Below are positions 1-5,778 of a DNA stretch of 10,239 nucleotides, piece by piece. Location: the NCBI GenBank assembly GCA_030428405.1, contig JAUIEH010000057.1, positions 1-10,239 of the forward strand. Direction: 5' to 3'. Origin of the DNA: Alphaproteobacteria bacterium. Its GTDB lineage: Bacteria; Pseudomonadota; Alphaproteobacteria; Caulobacterales; Maricaulaceae. The notes below the pieces were generated by a model. The model did no database searches. It had not been told where the DNA came from and saw only the letters and a program-made list of their open reading frames with translations. Made by a program: the position numbers and the translations under genes. Within the stretch, counting starts at the first letter, position 1. Every line of letters starts with the position of its first letter.

Positions 1-683
1 ATCGGGGCGGCCAGCCTGCGTCCGGCGAAAATCACCGCGGCGATCGCGGCGATGGTGACGGCGGCGTGTTGCCAGGCGTTGAGCCCCTCGACCAGGCTCA
101 TTGAGACGCCATGGCCGCCGTCTTCCGCGCCATGCACAGCGATCGCGGCGGCGCGTGCTTCGACGAGTTCAGGCAGTGCGAGCAGGGGGATCAGCGCCAG
201 CATCGGGATGACGGCGATGTCCTGAAACAACAGAACCGAAAACCCAGCCTGGCCGCCGTCGCTGCGCATCAGGCCTTTCTCATTCAGCGTCTGCAAAACA
301 ATGGCGGTTGAGGAGAGCGCGAGGATCAAACCCACGGTCACAGCGATTGTGAGCGGCTGATTGAAGAGGAGCGCAACGCCGGTCGCCGCCAGCGCCGTCA
401 GCGCCACCTGCAATCCGCCAAGCCCGAGGAGCTGACCACGCATGCGCCAGAGCACGCGTGGCTGCAGCTCCAGTCCGACCAGGAAGAGCATGATGACAAC
501 GCCGAACTCGGCGATGTGCTGGATGGCGATGACGTCGACATGCAGCCAGCCGAGCACAGGTCCGATAGCGATGCCCGCGATGAGATAGCCGAGGACGGAG
601 CCCAGACCGAGCCGCGAGGCGATCGGCACGGCGATGACCCCGGCGCAAAGAAAGATGAAAAGCGTGAGCAGGTGAGCGGTCAT
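1..683 (-). CDS. KefB/KefC-type monovalent cation:proton antiporter (CPA2), N-terminal part
   Basis: Reading the minus strand from an ATG at 683 gives 227 codons without a stop, running off the left edge; the start is included and the C-terminus is missing. The product is a polytopic inner-membrane protein with several hydrophobic helices. It matches the Na+/H+ exchanger-like domain of KefB/KefC: PIASRLGLGSVLGYLIAG at residues 20-37, LFLVGLEL at 66-73, ALSSTAIVLQTLNEKG at 122-137 and the FQDIA motif at 153-157, whose Asp155 sits where KefC has its key transport Asp. A polar loop around 171-205 (His, Glu and Asp rich) separates two helices. Such proteins exchange K+ or Na+ for H+. A C-terminal RCK/TrkA-N domain, usual in Kef proteins, would lie outside the window, so glutathione gating cannot be judged. 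A GGAG sits about 11 nt before the ATG. It is transcribed away from the kinase gene. Confidence 0.9.
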   Translation of the reverse strand, partial: MTAHLLTLFIFLCAGVIAVPIASRLGLGSVLGYLIAGIAIGPVLGWLHVDVIAIQHIAEFGVVIMLFLVGLELQPRVLWRMRGQLLGLGGLQVALTALAATGVALLFNQPLTIAVTVGLILALSSTAIVLQTLNEKGLMRSDGGQAGFSVLLFQDIAVIPMLALIPLLALPELVEARAAAIAVHGAEDGGHGVSMSLVEGLNAWQHAAVTIAAIAAVIFAGRRLAAP

Positions 684-825
684 CTACGCGGTCTCTCCGG
701 CGTTTCGTCGGTCTCGGAATTCTAACCAAAATCTCAATGCGTCGACTTCATGTTTCACGATCGTTTACGCGGTTTTGAGCAATTGCCGATAGGAACAGTG
801 CGGACAAAAACTGGCCTGAGCATCC
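684..825. promoter_or_regulatory. Divergent intergenic region between antiporter and kinase genes
   Basis: This 142-nt stretch separates two divergently transcribed genes and so should hold both promoters. I see no convincing -35/-10 pair. TTTACG (764-769) followed by GATAGG (788-793) is only a weak candidate for the kinase. An in-frame TGA at 817-819 shows that the kinase reading frame cannot extend further upstream than 820. No palindromic operator stands out. Confidence 0.35.
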
Positions 826-3072
826 ATGTCGCGCGAAACCGGCGATCGCCGATTGAAAACCTTGAAGTCCGTCGCGACGACGCGCAGCAAAGTGGCGCCG
901 ATGCGCTTGGCCATCGCCGCCGTGCTCGCGCTGATGCTGGCCGTATTCACGAGCAGCGTCTATGCCGTCGTCTATCTGGTCGGCGTCGCGATTACGCAGG
1001 CACTCGACCTTTATACCCATTCGATGTTCCGGAAGTCCGGTCGCAAGCGGCCCGCCAGCCGTGGCGAGATCGGCTTGTGCGTCGGCGCGACGTTCCTCGC
1101 GGCCGCCACTTTCACCGCGCCGGGCTATTTGTTCTGGAGTTCGGGTTCCTCGGCCGCCCAGCTCATGGCGGTCGTGTTTTTGTTCGGCGGCCTGTTGCAT
1201 TCGGTGCTGCACATGTCGGCCTCGCGGCCGTTTTTCATCGCCTCGGCGACCCCGAGCGCGATCGCGCTTCTGGTGTTGCCTTTCGTCAATGTGGGCATGT
1301 CGCACGGCTACTCGGTCGTGGAGATGCTGGCCTATGGCGTGGGCGTGTCGACTTGTGGCGGCTACATTCTTTTGACGTTTCGGCGCAATGTCGAAAACGC
1401 GCGTCGTCTTGAACGGGTGATGGCCGCCGCCACGGCTGAACGCGAAGCCGCTCAGGCTAGCGAGGCGCGCTTGCGCGCGATCCTGGATTCCGAACCGGAA
1501 TGCGTGAAAATGCTGGATGAGCAGGGGCGCGTCATCGACATCAACCCCGCCGGGCTTGCGATGATCGAGGCCGATGACATCGCGCAAGTGCAGGGAATGT
1601 CCGTTCTCGAATTACTCGAGCCTGCTTACCGCGACGACTACATGACCGGCCTTGCGCGCTGTTTTGCGGGCGAGAAGGTGCGCAAGCAGTTTGAGGTCGT
1701 CGGGCTGTCAGGCTCTCGCCGATGGATGGAAGAGTTCGCCGCGCCTCTCTATGACCCAAACAATCCCGAAAAGGTGGCGCAGGTCATCGCGGTGACGCGC
1801 GACATCACCGATCAGGTCGCGGTTCTGGAGGAGTTGAAACTCCAAAAGCGCAAAGCTGATGCGGCCAATGAATCGAAGAGCGAATTTCTGGCCAATATGA
1901 GCCATGAAATTCGTACACCAATGAATGGCGTGCTCGGCATGATCGAGATGACGATGCGCTCTGAGTTGAGTGACGAACAGCGCAAACTTCTCGGAATTGC
2001 GAATGATTCCGCGCGTGCGCTTCTCTCGCTTCTGAACGAAATTCTCGACTTTTCCCGCCTTGAGGCGGGCAAGGTCGTCATCGCGCGTGAGAGTTTCGAC
2101 CCGGCGCGCGTTGCGCGCGATGTCGCTGCTCTTATGCGTGGCCGCGCGAACGAAAAGAACATCGCAATTCGTTGCATGATCGAGGACGGCCTGGCGCAAT
2201 CCGTGCTCGGCGACCCGGCGCGACTTCGTCAGGTCTTGAACAATCTCGTCTCCAACGCTGTGAAGTTCACCGATGAGGGCGTTGTGGAGATCACAGTGCG
2301 CAGCATGGGCGAGCGGTGCGGCGAACGGCTGCATTTTGAAGTTCGCGACACCGGCATCGGCATCGCCGAGGATATGAAGCCGAAGATGTTCCAACGTTTC
2401 GCGCAGGCCGACCCGACGCCGACGCGTCGTCACGGCGGCAGCGGCCTGGGCCTTGCGATTTCGCGTCAGCTGGTCGAGCTGATGGGCGGACGCATCGGCT
2501 TCGAAAGCACGCGAGGCCAAGGCAGCGTGTTCTGGTTTGACTTGCCGCTCACACAGGCGCCGGCCGCGGAGGCGCCGGAAGACGGCGAACGTGACGAACA
2601 AAGCCTGACGCCTGCACCGTCATTGCGCCGACTGCGCGTGCTTGCGGCTGACGATCAGTCCGTAAACCGCAGCTTGTTACGCGCCATTCTCGCCATACGC
2701 GAGGTCAATCTCGTCCTTGTAGAGAATGGCGAGCAGGTCGTGCGCGCCGCGCTAGGCGAGGCGTTCGACGTCATCTTGATGGATGTGCAGATGCCGGTGA
2801 TGGACGGCTATGAGGCGACAGCGGCCATTCGCAGCTCCGCCTCGCCGAACGCGCAGACGCCCGTCATCGCGCTGACGGCCTCGGTCAGCGAAACCGAGCG
2901 CGAAACGGCGCGCGCGGCGGGCATGATCGACCTGATCGCCAAGCCGTATAATCCGGATGAGATCTTCAACGCCATCGACGCAGCGCTTGCGATTGCGGAT
3001 ATCAATGCAGGCGACGCCTCGGGTTCTGAGACCGCCGCTAAAGCCGGCAATGGCGTCGAGAGCGCGGCCTGA
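826..3072 (+). CDS. Membrane-bound hybrid sensor histidine kinase (5TM-PAS-HisKA-HATPase-REC)
   Basis: A 748-residue hybrid kinase. Hydrophobic segments at about 27-55, 83-104, 110-128, 134-156 and 164-184 form an N-terminal membrane sensor that I do not recognise as a named domain. A short coiled linker (about 187-215) leads to a PAS domain (about 215-330). The HisKA box SHEIRTPMNG puts the phospho-accepting histidine at His360. The HATPase_c domain has the N box NNLVSNAVKFT (472-482), G1 DTGIGI (508-513) and G2 GGSGLGL (537-543). The C-terminal receiver (about 602-722) has acidic residues Asp609/610, phospho-acceptor Asp653 (LMDVQMP), Thr684 and Lys706. All catalytic residues are intact, so autophosphorylation followed by intramolecular transfer to Asp653 is expected. 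No output domain is present and no response regulator or Hpt gene is adjacent, so a phosphotransfer partner lies elsewhere. The ATG at 826 is the first after the in-frame stop at 817 but lacks a clear ribosome site; the ATG at 901 (residue 26, at the edge of the first helix) is a reasonable alternative. The signal sensed is unknown. Confidence 0.9.
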   Translation: MSRETGDRRLKTLKSVATTRSKVAPMRLAIAAVLALMLAVFTSSVYAVVYLVGVAITQALDLYTHSMFRKSGRKRPASRGEIGLCVGATFLAAATFTAPGYLFWSSGSSAAQLMAVVFLFGGLLHSVLHMSASRPFFIASATPSAIALLVLPFVNVGMSHGYSVVEMLAYGVGVSTCGGYILLTFRRNVENARRLERVMAAATAEREAAQASEARLRAILDSEPECVKMLDEQGRVIDINPAGLAMIEADDIAQVQGMSVLELLEPAYRDDYMTGLARCFAGEKVRKQFEVVGLSGSRRWMEEFAAPLYDPNNPEKVAQVIAVTRDITDQVAVLEELKLQKRKADAANESKSEFLANMSHEIRTPMNGVLGMIEMTMRSELSDEQRKLLGIANDSARALLSLLNEILDFSRLEAGKVVIARESFDPARVARDVAALMRGRANEKNIAIRCMIEDGLAQSVLGDPARLRQVLNNLVSNAVKFTDEGVVEITVRSMGERCGERLHFEVRDTGIGIAEDMKPKMFQRFAQADPTPTRRHGGSGLGLAISRQLVELMGGRIGFESTRGQGSVFWFDLPLTQAPAAEAPEDGERDEQSLTPAPSLRRLRVLAADDQSVNRSLLRAILAIREVNLVLVENGEQVVRAALGEAFDVILMDVQMPVMDGYEATAAIRSSASPNAQTPVIALTASVSETERETARAAGMIDLIAKPYNPDEIFNAIDAALAIADINAGDASGSETAAKAGNGVESAA

Positions 3073-3162
3073 CGGGCTCGGGCTTCGATTAATCATGCAA
3101 ATACAATAAGATAATCGTGGGTGATTGCGTCGTGACCGCTGCGGCGCGTCTGCAGCCGGTTC

Positions 3163-3184
3163 AAATCAACAAGCTTGTTGCTTT
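3163..3184. promoter_or_regulatory. 22-bp near-perfect palindrome upstream of the his operon
   Basis: The core CAACAAGCTTGTTG (3167-3180) is a perfect 14-bp palindrome without spacer. Flanking AAA (3163-3165) and TTT (3182-3184) extend the symmetry, giving 10 of 11 base pairs matched; the only mismatch is T3166 with C3181. It lies about 50 bp before the regulator start codon. The right half contains TTGTTG, a possible -35 hexamer. A spacerless palindrome suits a dimeric DNA-binding protein rather than a terminator, because it has no loop and no T-run. Which protein binds is not shown by the sequence; the adjacent TrpR-family product is one candidate. Confidence 0.5.
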
Positions 3185-3203
3185 ATCGCTTTAGCGTGCT
3201 AAA
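3175..3203 (+). promoter_or_regulatory. Candidate sigma70-type promoter of the his operon
   Basis: TTGTTG (3175-3180) as -35 and GCTAAA (3198-3203) as a weak -10 are separated by 17 bp. This would place transcription initiation near 3210, about 24 nt before the first gene. The -10 matches consensus only partly. The assignment rests on position and on overlap with both symmetric elements, the arrangement expected for a repressible promoter. No internal promoter is needed for the downstream genes, given their spacing. Confidence 0.3.
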
Positions 3204-3211
3204 ACGTTAGC
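3190..3211. promoter_or_regulatory. Alternating TTAGC/GCTAA half-sites, candidate operator
   Basis: TTTAGC-GT-GCTAAA (3190-3203) is a perfect inverted repeat with 6-bp arms and a 2-bp spacer. Its right arm is shared with a second inverted repeat, GCTAA-AACG-TTAGC (3198-3211). There are thus three half-sites of alternating orientation. A further GTGCTA/TAGCAC pair spans 3196-3221. The block covers the likely -10 region and lies just upstream of a TrpR-family regulator gene. TrpR dimers are known to bind short symmetric sites and can bind in tandem, so an autoregulatory operator is a reasonable inference; binding itself is not shown. Confidence 0.45.
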
Positions 3212-3221
3212 GAGATAGCAC

Positions 3222-3225
3222 GAGG
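3222..3225 (+). promoter_or_regulatory. Ribosome binding site of the TrpR-family gene
   Basis: GAGG ends 8 nt before the ATG at 3234 and supports that start over the in-frame ATG at 3252. An out-of-frame ATG at 3227 lies too close to this site to be a better start. Confidence 0.5.
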
Positions 3226-3233
3226 CATGGTCA

Positions 3234-3548
3234 ATGGCGCAGCCAGCGCGCATGGATGACACGGGCGCTCAGCCCGCAGACGAGGTGATGTTGTGTCGCG
3301 CGCTCTTGAGCCTGCGCACGCAGGAAGAAGCGCAGCGTTTCCTCGCCGATCTGTGCACGCCGGGAGAGCGCCGCTCCTTCGCCGAACGTATCCGGGTCGC
3401 AGCGCTTCTGGACGAGGGCGCTCTGTCTTACCGCGAAATCAACGCCCAAACCGGCGTCAGCACGGCGACGATTGCGCGCGTCGCGCGGTTTTTGCGCGAT
3501 GAGCCGCATCAGGGATACCGCCTCGTCCTTGACCGGATGAACGGGTAG
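3234..3548 (+). CDS. YerC/YecD-type TrpR-family transcriptional regulator
   Basis: A 104-residue protein of the TrpR-related YerC/YecD family. Recognisable family features are LLSLRTQEEAQRFLADLCTP (24-43), RRSFAERIRVAALLDEG (46-62), the helix-turn-helix at about 66-87 with the GVSTATIARV recognition segment, and the C-terminal GYRLVLDR (94-101). Family members are about 95-105 residues, so it is full length. It should be a cytoplasmic homodimer that binds operator DNA. It is the first gene of the his operon and ends 9 nt before hisG. YerC-like proteins have been proposed as histidine-operon repressors (HisR) in Gram-positive bacteria. Here the gene position and the symmetric elements before it suggest repression of its own operon, perhaps in response to histidine. 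The corepressor and the target are inference. Confidence 0.88.
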   Translation: MAQPARMDDTGAQPADEVMLCRALLSLRTQEEAQRFLADLCTPGERRSFAERIRVAALLDEGALSYREINAQTGVSTATIARVARFLRDEPHQGYRLVLDRMNG

Positions 3549-3557
3549 GCGATCGTC

Positions 3558-4442
3558 ATGAGTGTTGAACGTTTGCGCATCGCGGTGCAGAGCAAAGGCC
3601 GTTTGGCCGACGCAAGTCTGTCCCTGTTCGAAAAGACCGGTTTGCGGTTTCGTCGCGATAAGGACGAACTGCTTTTTCGCGTCGAGGACCAGCCGATTGA
3701 CGTCTTGCGGGTGCGCGATGACGACATCGTTCAGTTCGTTCTGTCAGGCACGTGCGAACTCGGATTTGTCGGCGCCAACGTCTATGAAGAAGCGTTGCTT
3801 GATCATGACCGGCCAGACACCGAGATTGTCGCGCGGCTGGGCTTTGGTCGCTGCGCGCTCAAGATCGCTGCGCCGCGCGCCTTTGACTATGCGGGACCGA
3901 AAAGCCTTGCGGGGCTGAGAGTCGCGACCTCGCACCCCAATCTCCTCAAGCGGTTTTTATCCGACAACGATGTTGAGGCGCGCGTCGTTGAGCTGGCCGG
4001 CTCCGTCGAGGTCGCGCCGCGCTTGGGCATCGCCGATGCCGTCTGCGATCTGGTTTCGACCGGCGCAACGCTTGAGGCCAATGGCTTGCGCGCTGTCGAC
4101 ACCGTGCTTGAAAGCGAAGCTGTTCTCGTGGGCTCAACGCGTGCTTTGAGCGGTGAATTGGGCGAAGCGCGCGAAAAGTTTCTGCGTCGGCTTGATGGCG
4201 TGCTCGCCACTCAGGGCACGAAATATATCATGATGAATGCGCCTGAAACGGCGATCGGCGAGATAACCGAAATTCTCCCCGGCGCGGATGCGCCCACCGT
4301 CGTGCCGCTTGCTTCGCGCCAGGGTTCCGTCGCCGTTCACGCGGTCTGCCAGGAATCTGTGTTCTGGGAGACGCTTGAGCGGCTCAAGGCGGCGGGCGCT
4401 TCGGCGATCCTCGTTCTTCCCATTGAAAAAATGATGATGTAG
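3558..4442 (+). CDS. hisG: ATP phosphoribosyltransferase, long form
   Basis: HisG catalyses the first, committed step of histidine synthesis: ATP + PRPP to N1-(5-phosphoribosyl)-ATP. The 294-residue product has the N-terminal RLRIAVQSKGRLADAS (5-20), the PIDVLRVRDDDI block (46-57) and the PRPP-binding loop DLVSTGATLEANGL (164-177). A C-terminal regulatory ACT-like domain (about 222-294) runs from TKYIMMNAPE to LPIEKMM. This is the long form that is feedback-inhibited by histidine and works as a homohexamer without HisZ; no hisZ is present. Length and C-terminus closely resemble the enterobacterial enzyme (about 299 residues). The ATG at 3558 follows the regulator stop by 9 nt and has only a weak AGG-containing ribosome site. 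hisD starts 7 nt after its stop. Confidence 0.97.
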   Translation: MSVERLRIAVQSKGRLADASLSLFEKTGLRFRRDKDELLFRVEDQPIDVLRVRDDDIVQFVLSGTCELGFVGANVYEEALLDHDRPDTEIVARLGFGRCALKIAAPRAFDYAGPKSLAGLRVATSHPNLLKRFLSDNDVEARVVELAGSVEVAPRLGIADAVCDLVSTGATLEANGLRAVDTVLESEAVLVGSTRALSGELGEAREKFLRRLDGVLATQGTKYIMMNAPETAIGEITEILPGADAPTVVPLASRQGSVAVHAVCQESVFWETLERLKAAGASAILVLPIEKMMM

Positions 4443-4449
4443 GTGCGCC

Positions 4450-5778
4450 ATGAAAAGTTACATCTGGCGTAATCTGAATGCGGAGGAACGCGAAAACGCG
4501 CTTTCGCGGCCGCAACAGCGCGCTGACGACGGCGTGCTCTCTGCGGTGGCGGAGATCTTCAACGCCGTGCGTGCGCGCGGCGATGACGCCGTCGCTGAAT
4601 ATGCCGAACGCTTTGACGGCTGCAGGCCTTATGTCATTGAAATAAATGACGACGCGCTCGAGAGCGCGCGCGCTGCTTTGTCCGTCGACGATGTGGCCGC
4701 AATCGAGTTTGCCGCCGCCAATATCGACACATTCCACGCACAGAGTGCGCCAGTTTCTCAGCCGATTGACGTCATTCCCGGTCTGAATTGCGAGCAGGTT
4801 CATCGGCCAATTGAACGCGCAGGCCTATATGCGCCCGCTGGCACGGCGCCGCTTGTTTCGACACTGATGATGTTGGCCATTCCCGCCCGCCAGGCGGGGG
4901 TGAGCGATCTCGTCGTAGCCACGCCGCCGGGCGGAGATGGTCGGGTGTCGCCGGCCATGATCGTGGCGGCGGCCGTCAGCGGGGTCGATAAGCTGCATGT
5001 CGTGGGCGGCGCGCAAGCGATCGCCGCCATGGCGATTGGCACGGAAACGATTGCGCGCGTCGACAAGATTTTCGGGCCGGGCGGCGCGTTTGTCGCAGCC
5101 GCTAAAGCCTATGCCGCCGCGATGCCGGGCGGGCCGGCCATCGATCTGCCAGCAGGACCGTCTGAACTCCTCGTCATCGCGGATCAAACGGCGGATGCGC
5201 GCGTGATCGCGGCTGATCTTCTCGGGCAGGCCGAACATGACGCGCTCGCCCAGGTCGTGCTCGTGACGACGTCATCCGTACTCGCGCAAAACGCGCTTAC
5301 ACACGTGCAGGAGCAAGTCGAGCGCCTGCCGAGACGCGACATCGCGCGCGCCGCCATGAAACAGGCGCGCTGCATCATCACAGACGATCTCGCCGAGGCG
5401 CTGGAGGTCGCAAACGCCTATGCGCCCGAGCATTTGTCATTGCATGTCGATGATCCCGAAGGCGCGCTGGGCGGCGTGCGCAATGCCGGCGCCGTCTTTA
5501 TGGGGCGCTGGGCGGCGGAGGCGTTTGGCGACTACGTCAATGGCCCGAGCCATGTTCTGCCCACGGACGGCGCTGCGCGCGCCTGGAGCGGCGTCAGCGT
5601 GGCTTCTTTCATGCGCATCATCTCCGTGCAGCGCGTCAGCGCGCAGGCCGCACGCGCGCTGACGCCTGCAGCTGTCGCGCTTGCTCGGCTGGAAGGACTT
5701 GAAGCGCATGCGCGTTCGGTTCTGGCGCGCGAGGAGGAGGCCGCTGCAGACGCTGTCGTAGCGGAGCCTGCGTCGTGA
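4450..5778 (+). CDS. hisD: Histidinol dehydrogenase
   Basis: HisD is a zinc- and NAD-dependent cytosolic enzyme that oxidises L-histidinol to L-histidine in two steps, ending the pathway. The 442-residue product has the family signature IDLPAGPSELLVIAD (231-245) leading to DLLGQAEHD (256-264). Zinc ligands Gln260, His263, Asp361 and His420, and catalytic Glu327-His328 (APEHL), are all present, each one position later than in the E. coli enzyme. An oddity is GPGGAFV (209-215), where the family normally has GPGN; the Asn is replaced by Gly212. The C-terminus ends in a loose Ala/Glu-rich tail (about 427-442). The ATG at 4450 is preceded by AGGTG (4441-4445), which overlaps the hisG stop. The hisD stop overlaps the next start as GTGA. 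Confidence 0.97.
   Translation: MKSYIWRNLNAEERENALSRPQQRADDGVLSAVAEIFNAVRARGDDAVAEYAERFDGCRPYVIEINDDALESARAALSVDDVAAIEFAAANIDTFHAQSAPVSQPIDVIPGLNCEQVHRPIERAGLYAPAGTAPLVSTLMMLAIPARQAGVSDLVVATPPGGDGRVSPAMIVAAAVSGVDKLHVVGGAQAIAAMAIGTETIARVDKIFGPGGAFVAAAKAYAAAMPGGPAIDLPAGPSELLVIADQTADARVIAADLLGQAEHDALAQVVLVTTSSVLAQNALTHVQEQVERLPRRDIARAAMKQARCIITDDLAEALEVANAYAPEHLSLHVDDPEGALGGVRNAGAVFMGRWAAEAFGDYVNGPSHVLPTDGAARAWSGVSVASFMRIISVQRVSAQAARALTPAAVALARLEGLEAHARSVLAREEEAAADAVVAEPAS

Noticed and set aside
111..725. Two short plus-strand open frames opposite the antiporter
   Set aside because: They lack homology features, while the minus strand translates to a clear CPA2 antiporter.
748..1587. Long minus-strand open frame opposite the kinase gene
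   Set aside because: Low-complexity Arg/His/Asp-rich translation without family features; an antisense shadow of the well-supported kinase in GC-rich DNA.
1708..2601. 297-codon minus-strand open frame opposite the kinase catalytic region
   Set aside because: Composition typical of an antisense shadow, and the plus-strand frame carries all HisKA/HATPase motifs.
3163..3184. Palindrome as rho-independent terminator of the kinase gene
   Set aside because: The core has no loop-forming spacer, is AT-rich, and is followed by only three T residues; an operator is the better reading.
3073..3233. Histidine attenuator leader peptide
   Set aside because: Short frames here (for example from ATG 3094 or 3227) contain no run of His codons and no terminator hairpin with a T-tract follows.
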